From assembly GCA_947568835.1 (NCBI GenBank), contig OX387604.1:17451076-17515075 (forward strand): DNA of 64,000 bases, given 5' to 3'. The stretch is from Protonemura montana (lineage: Eukaryota > Arthropoda > Insecta > Plecoptera > Nemouridae). Position numbers and translations under genes: made by a program. Shown piece after piece: positions 45,295-59,000 of the stretch (positions are counted from its first letter, which is position 1; every line of letters begins with the position of its first letter). Under the pieces are notes generated by a model. It was not told the DNA's origin and did not search any database. It saw only the letters and a list, made by a program, of their open reading frames with translations.

Positions 45295-47071
45295 CTAAAG
45301 TGGGGTCTCTTTCCTATATCCTTGTGTCGGCTGCGTTTGCTTCATGTTGTTTCTCATGTCTCTGACGATACGCAGGGCAGGATTGGTCGCAATTCCGTTT
45401 CTTTTTGCCTTGCCGAGACTAGAAAACAAGCAAGTAAGTTGTAACAAAACTGTGCTAGAAGAAAAAAAAACTACTTGATAAGGTAATCACAGACTTAAAA
45501 AAGAAAATAATTTCATTTTTGCAAGCATATTTAGTAACAGATTTGTGATGGTAAATCAAGTAGCATACCTATAGCTATCGACCGATCGCGATACTCCGGA
45601 GTTACCCAAAATTATCCGCATGTGTGTGTCTCGGGCAAAGTGAGGATCCGAGGCCAACAAGCTTTGCTTGTTCAGCGCAGTGCTAGCTATATTGCTAGAG
45701 CCTGCAACAACAAAACATTCCGTTAACCAAGCACAGGCCTGGCCATTACCCAACAGCCTTTTCTCAGGCAGGTGGTTGCACAAACAAAAACTTGATGCAA
45801 CCGCCTTGAGTAAGCTCAAAGTCCTAGTTCAAGTTTAGACCACATTTCCGTAGTGAAGTAAAATTTGGGTTTCTGGATTACAAATCCAAACACTATATGA
45901 TCAATAAGTGTGGCCACAGCTTGCACTCCCAAACGTGAAGTAATCCCAGCTACAGCCCTTTCCTTGATATCCAAAGCATACGTTTTGCAGAACGATCCTG
46001 ACCTATGCATATATTGGCGTTGAGCGGTTGCCCTCGATCTCGATCTAGGGTGGGTATCTCATCCGGTGATCCAGCAGGACTAGTATAGATGGGACTCATA
46101 TCTTCACCAAGCAGCAACTTGCTGATGGATCCACGATGCTGTGAACACTGCTGCAGCTGCTGTGTAAAACTCAGTCCATTGCGTTGTCCGCCGCTTTGCA
46201 CCACCGCCTGCAAAGACAAAACAACCTGATAACTCTCTGAAAAATGTTTTAACTTGCAGGCCTGCTGGTGCACCTGGAACCGGTGCAGTATCTTTTCAAA
46301 TAGGGTAACTACTTTAACAACTGCTTCACCCAAGTCATCAAATCCCTCCTCCCATCATGCAACCTTGTCCAAGCACTGTCAATGGAAATTTGCACACCAA
46401 TAGATCACAAAATCCAGATTCCCACCCAATTAAAAAAAACGTTACCCCCGTCCCCTCGCCCAACACTCACAGAACCATCACTAGTAGCCAAATAAGTCCA
46501 TCTACAAGTGATAAAAGCATTAACTGTAACTGTTAGTCTCTCAGTAAGTTCCGTGACTCTCCTCTTCCCTCACTTCCTCTCCACTTTCCTCTTCCACTTA
46601 TGTTCTTTGGCACTCTTACCCTTTTAGTATTTATGGATCTCCAATTGCCGATTGGGAAATAATTCAATTTTCTCCCTTTAAATTTACGACCACTGAGTAC
46701 CTGCTAGCTTGCAGATTGAAAACTCAGCCACTACATCTTTATTAACTCTCTAACAAAGTGCTTCAAGTAACTAGTGTTTTCTATTAGGCACGGAACCTTA
46801 CTTCTATTTTAATCAAATTACGTCAAATGATGTCACCAACCATGAGAGTAACAAAGCTTTTAGAGTAACATAGTGTAATTTACCGGTGCAGGAGGTTCCA
46901 GTGAACTCTTTGTTGAGTTGGTTAGGTTGGAGCTGTTGCTCGAGTGGTTCCCTAGCGACAGGAGAGACCTGCGCTTTGGTGAGTCGGGAGATTCGACAGG
47001 GGAGTAGTTGACCAACACTGCACTTGATGGTTTCGTCTCAGTAGTTGAAGCACTGGCACTGGTGCTCCCAC
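45295..47071 (-). other. ANKRD50: ANKRD50 C-terminal tail, exons 17-20, ending in a PDZ-type ligand
   Basis: Residues about 1091-1306, low complexity, Ser-rich. Islands match vertebrate ANKRD50: [20 protein letters not shown] (human PSESPDS...SLSNNSLK), [13 protein letters not shown] (human NLSFTEQIQQHS), [11 protein letters not shown] (human KKRNGIMTNP) and the final residues RKETPL before TAG at 45297-45295 (human KKETPL). The last four, ETPL, fit a class I PDZ ligand with acidic -3, as preferred by SNX27 (known preference). This end supports exons 18-20, which lack ankyrin repeats. Confidence 0.88.
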
Positions 47072-50000
47072 CTAAAACACGAACCGGTAACCAATGACCA
47101 TCAGAATATATAGCTTGCAATGCACAACCACAGTTAGGCTGAGCCTAGGCTACCATTGTTCCATCACATGCTATTTACATAGTGTGAAAAATTTTGACAG
47201 CCGTCATGAATCCCTTAAGAATATATGTATAAGTCAAGCTGACAACTGTTTGCTGTGCTGTATGACATCACATCAATCCGTCTTCTGATTGGTTCAAACT
47301 GTCGAGCAAGTAGTTGAAGTCTTCGCCTCGCTGAAAACGTTCCTTAAAGGATCTTTGCTCAATGGGCTACACTGATGACGTGTGAAGAATATTATTTATA
47401 AACAGTTTTTAAACAAAAGCAAAGAGAAGCACAATTCCTATCTACTGAAGTCTTGCCGTCCATCACCATTCTCACCATGGGCACCAGCTAATGATGCTAA
47501 CAGAACCAGACTGTAAGATTCAATCAAAAGCTCGTCTAGATACATGAATGAGTTCCAGCTGATTCCTGTCTCAGAGCATGTTTTGTTCTTACCTACGCAA
47601 GCCTCCAGCAGACGCAGTACATTTTCATGACCTGACTTGGCAGCGATTCGCCGCGCATTGCGCCCACGGCGATCGGCGTGATTGGCATCTGCGCCGTGTT
47701 TCAAGAGCGCGCGCACACATCCCTCATGACCCTCTTGCGCCGCTATACCTAAAACAATACGCACGCCTTATATTTTTATTTGTAATTTTTTTACATTTGA
47801 TTTGAGAATCCTAAGGGGCTGGGAATAGAATAGATATTAATAATAACAGGCTGCCACTCAGCCTCAAGGTTGTTTAAGGCTGTATGAAATTTAAATTGAA
47901 GCTGCACCATTTCTTTCTTCCAAAAAGCTTCTACTGCACAGCAGATTTCTCAGCTGACAAATCCTGATCTGTCGTTCTTCCAGACCATGGTCTCATCTTA
48001 TAATTTACGTTAACAAGTCTTGAAAGGCTGACTAAGTTTATTACACTATGATGTAGAGCAAATGGCTAGAACTAAAAGCAATACAAAAATGCAAGTTGTT
48101 TTTTACTTTGATCCCAGGTCGGGGGCAGGCTGTTTTTCTTATAGACTGACCACTAACATAGCACTCACTTTGAACTTTTACAGCAACATGTTAAGTCAAA
48201 ATGCAAGCTTCGAATCTCAAGTATACAGTGTTTTATCGTACCTAAGGCGGTTGCCCCTTGGCTGCAGGCATGGTCTGGGGCTGCCCCTGCTTCGAGAAGC
48301 AAGCTGACGACCGCACAGTGCCCTTGCCACGCCGCCGACTGTAAGGGTGTCCTACTCTCGGCGTCTTCGGCGCCAGGCTGCGCCCCGTGTGCCAATAGTA
48401 GCGCCACCATTGCAGTGTGGCCTTGCCAAGCGCTCACGTGCAGAGCTGTCCGGCCCTGGCAGCAATATAAATCCGTTACCGACAGTGGGTGGCAATTGTT
48501 GATAGGGCTATATCTATTTAAAAAATCTGAATTTAGCAGCGCTTGGATTTACATTTGATCGGTGACCAATGATTTATAATTTAATAAACAATATAGAGTG
48601 TGTTACATATAAAATAGTAAAACCTATACTCTCATTGTGAAAGCAATTGCAAAAATCTGAAATAAAAAATGAGCAGCTTATTTAAAAAAAGTTGTGAAAA
48701 ATTCCAGCAAATCAAACAAGTTAAATCTTAGGCATTTCAACGTTAATCAAACGTGAACTACAAAATGGTTTTCAACAAAAATTAGTCAGTACTTTGAGAC
48801 TAAACTAAGCTTAACGTGGCTGCCTTTACAGCCAAATAAATTTCTTTTCACATTTCATTAAACAATAAGAAGATTCAATGCTGATAATTTATGGCAATTC
48901 AGCCTTCATCAAGCCAGAACATAAAAGAAAGTGTTAAAAGCCAAGACAATCGGTCTACACAACTCAGCAGTCTCCATCAATGTATCACTTACCTCAGAGT
49001 CCCTGGTCATTGGGTCAGCACCCTCCTCGAGCAAGATCTGTGCCATCTCGAGCCGGTTGTCCAGTGCAAGAACGTAGAGGGCGCTCCGGCCGTCAGCGTC
49101 CACAAGGTCGAGTCCAGCGTGTGCTAGGAGTAAAAGGCGCAAAGCTTCCGTATGGCCTTCCATGCAGGCCAATCTGCAAGATGGAGACGTACACATCAGT
49201 AAACAACCACCAATAGCATTTACAAGTGATGCAATAACAGGGTCTTGTGTTTCAAATTATTATCCCAAACCAAGCTAATATGAAGTGAATAAGGGTTATT
49301 GGAAGGCAAAATAGAGTTACGAAACTCGAGTGAGCGTTTTGCACAAATTTTGCACAGTAGTGTATTAAGACTAGAAAATATTAACTATTAAAAGCGTGAA
49401 TCATTCTAAAATTAGTTTCTTCCATCCCATTAACAACGTTCTTGGCTCATGTCTTCTAATGTCACTGAAGTCAGATGTTTACCAGTGCAGGTTTTTTAAA
49501 TTAAAAAACTAAACAAATTATAAAGTTAACCCTGAAAATTCGTACCTAAGAGGAGTCTTGCCGTCATGGGCCCGAGCATCAACTAACGCGCCGCGACGAA
49601 GGAGAGAGTCAGCTAGCCGTGTGTGACCTTCCTGAGCTGCCAGGTGCAAAGGCTGCCGGCCCTCGTTGTCAGGAGTATCGTGCCTCGCTCCTGAAACACA
49701 AAGCTCGTATCGCAACCGTCCAATTGAACAACTCGGTAAGATGTGTGTGATCTTCCCGTTACTGTAAATGCCAGAGGAGAGACGGCAACACAACTTACCG
49801 AGCTATAAATGGCAGATTGGGACAGACGTAAGTGGGTTACAATGTTCCGGCTGCTGCCTTGTACATGTGAGATAGATGAATCATAGTCACGAGCAGGACA
49901 GCAGCCAAAATGCTATAAGCCTCTCTTCATCTGTCACAATCAACCATTTCCACCTCAGTAACCTCATTCCTTCTTTCCTCTTCCCCAATTCATTCAACTT

Positions 50001-53000
50001 CTTAAGCTAGAGGTTTATGTTGAGGAGCCAGAAGAGGTATGAAAAACTCAGTTGTTAGGTAGTTAATGTGATAACAGAATTGTGGCACAAACGACGTTAA
50101 CTTACAACTGATGAACTTACATCTATGTTACTGTTTTACTAAGAAAAGACAAGGCGTCCATAATGTAAAAACATGGTTAGGTCACTCACTTCCTACGTTC
50201 CATTTCTCTAGTACTGACTCTGCACTGACACTGGCACGTACCTGCATCAAGAAGTGAAGCGCAAGCATGTCGACGTCCTTCAAAAGCGGCATAGTGCAAA
50301 GGTGTCCAACCAGCATTATCACGGTGCTGCTCATCCAAGCCTGGTGCAAAGTTTTCAATTAGTCACACACTCACACAGCAAAGGCGAGGCAAGTACGTCT
50401 TAACTGATACTTGGACGTTTCTTCATTAACAAAATTTTCATCAACAAATTGAAAAGACGAGACTTGTGCCCTTGGTCTTAGTAAAATAAGATACCATCCA
50501 TTTATCACAATCTGAAAGAACTTCGAAGGCCATTGTAATCTTAAGCGCTTGCCCTGATTGACAACCGTGCTCTCAGTGACTATCCAGACCATAGAGAATT
50601 TGTGGTTTAAGTCTCCAAAACCAAGCACCAAAACACTTAAAATTTTTGATTCAGCCAGGGAAAACCCGAATAGTCCGAGGTCCATACCTCTATCTAGCAG
50701 CTGCTGCACAGTGTCTGCACTCCCTTGCGCTGCCGCTACAGAGAGTGCCGTGCGGCCCTCGTTGTCCATGCCATCGACGGAGCAGCCCCAGAATAGCAGC
50801 AGCCGCACCACTTCGGAGTGGCCAGCAGAGCACGCAGTCCACAGCGGAGAACGCCCCATCGAATCGGCGCCGTCCACACATGCGTCCCACTCCAGTAGCA
50901 GTTCACACGCATCCCTGCAGAGAATAGAGTGTAAGCCCACTGTATCTTCACCTGTGGATTGATTACTACCGACTATCATTTGTTTGCTTCCAAGATATCG
51001 AGCCAGTTAACAACATCTTGAATGGTTTTGGTTTTGGGAATTTGAGGGAATCAATAAGGTGATGGCCGTGTCCGTTTGGTGGAAAAACAGCGCAGAACTA
51101 CTGGAAATGGCTGCGGAAACGGAAACCACTGGGATTGAATCGAAGCAGCCTGCACGCTCTCACTATTTTCTTTATTTTACATGACTTAAGACCGCATGAC
51201 AACATAATTAAAGGGAAGAGTTAATTCAATTAATCTCTGTGCCAAGGATAGCACCAAAAATTACACCAAAAACATTTTTTGAAGGATGTGCGGAGGATAA
51301 GCCAACCGAACCTAGCACAAAAAATCTGTGGAAAACACTAGGTGACTAAAATTACCACCAACCTGTGTCCTTCGCTCGCAGCGACCAGTAAAGGAGTATT
51401 CCCCTCTTTGTCCTGATGGTCAACAACGGCGCCTCTCTCGAGCAATAGCTGCAGAACGGTGGCAGCGCCGGCGTTGTTTGGCACGCAGAGCGCGGCCACG
51501 CTCAGCGCCGTGCGGCCGTCTGCATCTGCGTGGTCGAGGGCCGCACGATTGCGCAAAAGATGGGATACGATGTCTGCATGACCCATGTATGCCGCCGCTG
51601 GAATCAAACGTGTAATTTTGGTTTTATTCTTTAATTTGGGGCAGCTGCCCCAAAAGGCATTTATTAACAGTATTTTTATAGTTATCTGGTCAGTGGCTTT
51701 CAAATTTCTTTTGTAAATTGCACTCCTCCATTTTTTCCTTCCCACCTTCGTTATTCAGTTCTTTGGCACCCTAACCATTTTATCTTCTAAGCTAGACAAC
51801 GTTTAACATTTTATCTGCCATAAGAAACTGTGGACCAAGCCACAGCTCATTTTGTTAAAACAGTGTATGTAAAGGAATATTTAGTAGGCATTATTATTTG
51901 AAATTTGAATTTGGTGCATCGTAGACATACCGATGAGAGGTGTTCGTCCCTCTGCGTCTGCGAGATTAGGGTCAGCGCCCGCGATGAGCAAAGCTAACAC
52001 GATGTCTTCGTGACCAGCCCAAGCCGCGGCCCTCAAAGCTGTTCGTCCATCCCCATCCGCGTGGTCTACGGCTGCACCGCCACTCAGCAAGCTTGAAACA
52101 ACCTGAAGGAAAGAAAAGTTGTGTTGGTAAACATTGCACTCAAAATTGTATGTTTCTGTTGGTGAAAATGTATGCACGGTTATAAGAAATCCATCTCAGC
52201 TGCAGACAACCCCTAACGGGTCTAAATCAGTAGATTGCAACTATTCTTAGAATTTAATTTGTAAGCCAGACAGGGATGTTCTAGCAAAAAAATGTTCTCC
52301 AAGAGTAACTACAGTCCCATGACCGACCAATATAATAGAAAACAAGAACACTCGTTCCAAACATAGGTCGTTTCGATAAATTGTTGCTTGAAAAAATACA
52401 CCAAATGGTTTACTCAATAAAATACAAGTGTGTCCAAATACAAGTGTGTCTGTGTAATTAGTTAGTTAACAACTAACCCACTTAGTTAACAAGTAGATTT
52501 TCAAAAAGCTGGTAAGACTCACTGCAGTGTGACCTCCCCATGCCGCAGCACGCAGTGCAGTCCACCCATCAGCATCGGCGTGGTTCGTGTTTGCGTGGGC
52601 CGCAATCAGCACGCGAACAACTGCGCAGTGGCCATGGCGTGCAGCTAAGTTCAGTGCAGTCTGCCCATGTCTGTCAACAAAAATAAAACTCGGTACATTA
52701 TCATAACCACTCAAGCCATTGTTTGATTTTGGTACGGCTTAGGTTGTTTAAAGAGATAGTTAACCAATGAGACATGTCTTCCTTGTTAAAATAGTGCCTA
52801 GATGCATCTTTTAACAGTTCAAAGGTATGATTTTTTATTTCTAGCCCTCAGTCAGTCGCAGAGTCATATAAAAGCCAATGTGTGCAAGAAATTTGGAATT
52901 TGGAAGAATTTGTGTACAACCTTGACATAGCAAATCAAACTGTAATACTTTCGTGTTGTGACGGCAATCAGAAGACTTTTTCGGAGGACTCGTCAGTGTC

Positions 53001-56000
53001 ATACACTGGATTCTAAACCGCTGTGCTATCACCCAATGAGCTCGACTTGCAATGCCCAACTATATCTAATCTTTAGCAGGCGCCTGGCGGCTACCTTATG
53101 TAACGCCTCTAGCGCAGGGTGTACAGAGCTTAGCTAAAGTGCGCCTAAAGCTGCTTTGCAAAATTTCCTTTCAAAAACAAAAAAAACATGAGTCGAATGA
53201 AATGAATCATAGATGCCAATTATGCAATGTTGTATCATTAGTACTGGTGCACTTAAAATAAATGGAACAGCACTTATGTAGAAGAGGATGTTATTTGTAA
53301 GTAAAGCCACTGACACAGGAAACCTTAAAACAACATTCGCTAATTGATCTCTGTGCACTCCATTAAACATTTTTTTTACGATTGTTATCTCAGCAGATGT
53401 TAATAATCCTCAAACATCATTGTCATTGTGCATGTTTTGTAAGCTAAGAGGTAGGACAAGTTGCAAAATAGTTTGTTATGTGTTTTCTTAGTAATATCCT
53501 GTTTGATTGGAAATACTTAGACATCTGAAATTGAAGATAATTTTTGCATGAAATGGTTAACTGACTCATTTCCTGGTTGGAGATATCAAAATTAAAACGA
53601 CATTGAATTCAATACTTCCGTTGAATACTCTAACATTGTTTTACAGGTAGGTTACTTAATGGTCACTTACCATGTAAAATGTGACCAAAGATACAAGGCC
53701 TACATGATCCAAAAGCCAAATTTTCATCATTTTCTCGTAAATTTCTCTCAATTTAGCAAGAACCAGAATTGGGCTAAGACAACAGTTGCCAATTTGCTAC
53801 TTATAAGAATAATTATACCAGCAAGAAGAAGAAACCTACCACAACAGGTTATTTTTACTATGATAGGAATATGGCAGTACAGAAGTGAAAAAAAAAAAAA
53901 AACTATGTCAAACTATACAATCAAAAATTTTATCCAAGTTATTTTTATCTTCGAAGCTGATGAAAATACTAATTGCAAAAGTAAATAATTCAATAACTGT
54001 CGTCAGTACCTGTCGGTAGCTTCGATTTCAACACCACGGTCCAGCGCCAACTGTAGCAGCTCCGAGTTTCCTTCGGCCGCCAAACAATGAAGAACTGTGC
54101 GTGCACTTCCGTCTCCATTGAGAGTTAGCGCTCTAAACTCTGCCAAAGGGTCGACTTCTTCCGCAGGAGCCTCTTCCAATGATATCTGACTTTCTTCCAT
54201 TGCACTGTCCTGTTGAGGTCTGGACGCACCTGCCTCCACTAAAAGGCTTACCTAGAAATTACAAATGTATTTTTTTTTATGTTAGAGTATTTTGGTAATA
54301 AGTCTATTAGTTCGGCCTGAACAAAACATGGAAGCAAGGATATTTTCCGATGATAACTGACTCTCTTCCCGTTTCTTTGCTTTGCTAGGATAGGATTGTG
54401 TTATATTTATTATTTAATCTCCATTATTACTTAATAGTTATTCTTAAAAATTTGACTAAAAACAAGCATGAAATATATTTAACTTTAATTTTTTTACAAT
54501 TGACTGCATTAACCATCCAAATGCTGCCATGGAGTAAATATTGGTCAATAAAACTATACCTCAAGGTTCCTATTTGGGCAAATCAGCCAGTCATGGATGT
54601 GGTCAACCAATGACCAGAGTTGATGGCCTAATTCAAAATTAAATAAGGTGGTTCTAAAATGAAATATAACCGAACGGTTTGGCGTGTTGGAAACACCGGT
54701 TCTCGTTAGAACCCCGAAGTTAAGCAACACTGCGCTGAGTCAGGTATTGAATGGGTCATTATACACATGACCAGTTCTGTTCGGGAGAGAGGTTGGAGGG
54801 ATGAAAGTTAGTACAGCAACTTCATTCGCCTCGCTTATCAACCTCTCGACAGCATGGATTTGTGGAGGAACCCTGCTGTTCGAGTTGTACCGTCCTTCGG
54901 AAGGGACGTGAAGCCGGTGGTCCCCTTGGTGCTTTTCGACAGGAGTAGGCTACGTGCCGGCACCGGGTTTCCCCTCCTCCCTTCTAAGCTAGGTTAGGTT
55001 CATCATCATCCTCATCATCATCCACTCATTCACCGACGCCATTAGACCAGTGCCGCAGGGCCAGTTGTCAAAACAGTGCGTCGTTAAACACCACAAATAA
55101 TAATAAAATGAAATATAAAATATTCTGGTTCAGCACAGTTAAGAATAATTACTGTGAGGCTCAGGTTAATTTGCTACAAGTAGCTACCGATTGGCACCGA
55201 ACACTTAAATAATAATAAATAACATACCGCTTTCTGGTCTCTGGGCAGTGAAAGACTGTCACGTAGTAATTGTTCGATGCCTGACGGTGGATCGGAAAGC
55301 AGGCAATTTTCCACGGCAGCTCCCGAATCGATGAGCCACAAAGTCAGCAGGAGCTGGTTGTCGAGAACAGCGTTACCCTCCGTGGGCACTTTCGGCAGCT
55401 GCACTCGCGAAAGATGCAACGCAAAGTCGTAGATCTGTATAGGGGATGACCACAAGGTTCAGTTTTTGCTCATTATTGCGATTGTATGAAGTTGTTCCTA
55501 CCTATCCTGGCTTCTCAACATAAACCTTTAACTTAAGAAGTTCAATGCGATTGTAATATACAGCGCTGGCTTAGTTTAAGTGCGGAAGAGTAAGATTCCT
55601 GGTATTTTAACAGATATTGTAATTTTTGTACCATTAATAAAAGTTTTGAACCACAAAAGAATAATTGTAAAAAAAATTTCAAAAAATTACAAACCTGATT
55701 ACTTCGACAATTTTTGAGGATAGCGGTTTTTTTATACATGTCACCGACACAAACAAATTACAATAGGTTAAAACATTGGCAAGCAATATATGTCATAAAA
55801 TAAATTGAATTCCAGAGCCAAACAGATTGTTAAAATACCTTGGCTTCAGAAGAAAAAACACAAGTTTTTTTGTTACTAAATATGAATTGACCCTAAAAAA
55901 ACCCCCATTAAAGCTAGGCTGTCATTTTCCAGAGGCAAAAGCACAAAACACAATAGCACCTCTATTATTAATTAATTCGTGTAACATAACTATCGACAGA

Positions 56001-59000
56001 GATGAAAAAATTCAAATCGCAACCCACCTGAGTGTGAGTGAGTTGTCGTGCCCGCAGTGTCTCGCTCATAGCCAGCATGGCGTGACCCTGGGCAGCGTCA
56101 CAGAGGAAGCGTTTGGTGCAATGTTTCACGTCTAGAAGCCACTCGGCAAAGCTGTGATGCAGAGGAACAAGCTGAGTAGGAGCGAGCACTCGCCGCACGA
56201 GGTGCAGCCTCTTGTTGAAGTCTTCCCGACTCAGGGCTGCAAATAAAGCACGACCAAAGCGTATGTCAGCGAAGCACGTATTCTTATTACGTTAATCGAT
56301 CAGAGATCACAATCCTAAGGGCCTTATCTTGTCCTGCATTGTCCCACAAACTATAACTATTAAGGGTGGAAATGTCAACGTACATCACTCGAATTGTGAT
56401 GAAGCACATATGAAATGAAACATTAAGTCTTGCTGATGTATTTTGTTAATGGTTTTTGGCTTGGGGAAGGGGTGAGCATTGCACACCAAAGATACCTACT
56501 GCTTTCCTACTGCACACAATGTAGCTTAATGTTATATTGTACATCACAGTTTGGTCAGTATTACACCTTGTTTTTCAATGGCATGTTAATTAATTAACAT
56601 GCAGGTAACAGTAAATAGAAGTGACAGATTGGCTGATGCTGTACTTATAACTAGTTAATGGACCATTACGTTTTCATCAGACTTGAAAGACACGCTGAGA
56701 GAATGGCATTTTCATGCTCAACAGCTCAAAGGAAATTTCTAATTTAATTCAAAATTTCACCAGCTAGACCTGAGGCAAAATTATTCTGTATGTTATGCCA
56801 AGTCTGTAAAGCTGAAAGTTGTGAAACATTTCTAGCAGCTTTGGACCCCATCTACTTCTCACGATAAAATTGAGTTTAGGATACACATACTTTTCTGCAG
56901 TTTTATTTTTGAGAGTTGGATAAGGAAACTTTTTAAAATATCAATCAATGCACTGATTCATGCTGTCACCATATCACACTGTTTACTATAAGTCTAGTCA
57001 AACATATTTAGAATATTTAAGTGGTGTTTACCACTCTTTGTGGAGAAACTGTCAATCTCAGCAATACTCAAAAGCACCTCCACAGGACAATACATGATAC
57101 AAGATCAATAGTCTATATTAATTCTTCATGCTAGGGTGACAACAAGCGAACTAAGAAACAGATGATGATGATGCAGATGATGCAAAGAAACACGACACTC
57201 TTTATCTTTAAAAATATCCTGCACAATTCGCACTTTTGTTTGGTTCTTCAACCCTGTAAAAAGAAATAATGAAAAACAGCTGCAGTTGAAGCGACTACTC
57301 ACTCGTGTTATTCGTTGCTACGGCGCTGTACAACTGATCGGCATCTATCGGGAGACTTGCAGCAAGTATAACGTTCAGTAGCGGCTGGACTTTCGCGAAC
57401 TGTTTTTTGTTGAACAGTCGTTGACATAACCAGAGGTACAGTCCGTTGAGAGTGCCTGGAATCTCTCGCACTTCCCTCAGCACGACGAAATTGTCAGCCA
57501 CCCCATCCAAAACCTGGCAAACAACACAAACACCATTCGTCGACTATCACCCGCTAGACATAAAACGCTTCCAACTAGTTGAAACATTCAATGATGCTGA
57601 ATCCAAGATAACTAGGTTTCTTTAACAGATTCTAGAATCACTGAAAATAAGCGCTATTTTTGCGTAGATAATTTCGATTTGCGATCTGTTTGTACGAGTT
57701 TTGGCGCTGGTAGCACAGTCGTTTCGACCAAGTACCGACCAGGTCGGTCACCAGGCGCCATTGCGCATTTCAGATGTGCTCGTCGGGAAAAGGTCATCGC
57801 GACCCTGTATTCCGTTCGCCCCCAACATGCAAGGGTTTGGTAGGAAGCCAAGGCGCAGCTAACAATGCGAAGAGGTCAGGCGCTGATTGCCTGTCATCTA
57901 CTGTACTGTGTATACACTCATTGGTAATACATGCGTAATATGCAAAAATAACAATCCGTTCGTTTAGACTATGTCCGATGTTAGTCAAGATATATATGCC
58001 GTTCGAGAACGCGATGTGTGTCGCCTTCAAAACGCTTAATTGATTTTGGTTAATGACACAATGAGTTGACAGCGGAAACAGTAAACTTCGATAATATCAT
58101 ACCAAGATATAGCGATCGAACTTCAATAAATCTGCATTCAATCGAATGCACTTAAATGAACGTTTACATCAGTTCGGTTCTGCCAGTCTTTCTACGAGTC
58201 GTTAAAACACTAATTAATCAATCAGCATAGGTTGACAATGAAATTGATTTCGCAACCAAGTTGGCGACAGTTTTACGAATGGGTTTATAATGATCGCGGT
58301 TACTGGTCAGTAACAGACCAGTGGAGCGTGGAGTTTCGCAAGCACCCCACCGAAGCCTGCCGCATCCCCATGTCACCCCTATTTTGAAATATGACTCTCG
58401 TCCCGGCCAAACCCATAGTGCGAGACTCGAGAGGGACTATATAGCGACCTTTTCCGCATGTTCCTTACAAATCCTATCTCCACACCCACGACTGAACTCC
58501 ATTTCCCTATTCTGTATAATCATGCATGGTTGCTAAAATACATAGTTCACATAATTTCATCGCAGACGTCTGTCACCATGTGAACCATCGAGCATCCTGG
58601 ATTTGATCCCTTATGACTTTACTCGCCACGAGATGAGAGCTATAAAGTTTGTAACAATTAGTCACCCGAGCACTTCGTTTCAAGGTTGAAACTCGGAAGG
58701 CCTATCGTTTCCTACATTAGTATTCCCAATTCCAAATTATTACTTTTCGTACCTCACAGGGATCGCAGTAAATGAAGGAAGTGATAACATAAATATGTAC
58801 TATTGCAGTCATGAGTAAAGTTTTGAGTGACACTTACAGTCTCAAGGTACAGGAAGCAGCCAGCTGCTTTCACGTGAAGTTGGTTTAACATCTCTGCAGT
58901 GTCCCTGGAAACGTGACTGCGCAAGGCTTGCTCCCTGTCAAGCCGCGCAAGAATGTAGCGCTGCGCATCGCGCGCAACAGAAGATTTGCGCAGGTCGTCG

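Noticed and set aside
50558-50962. 134-codon plus-strand open frame
   Set aside because: Antisense of ANKRD50 exon 11 and its flanks; Ser/Pro-rich shadow of ankyrin codons with no domain.
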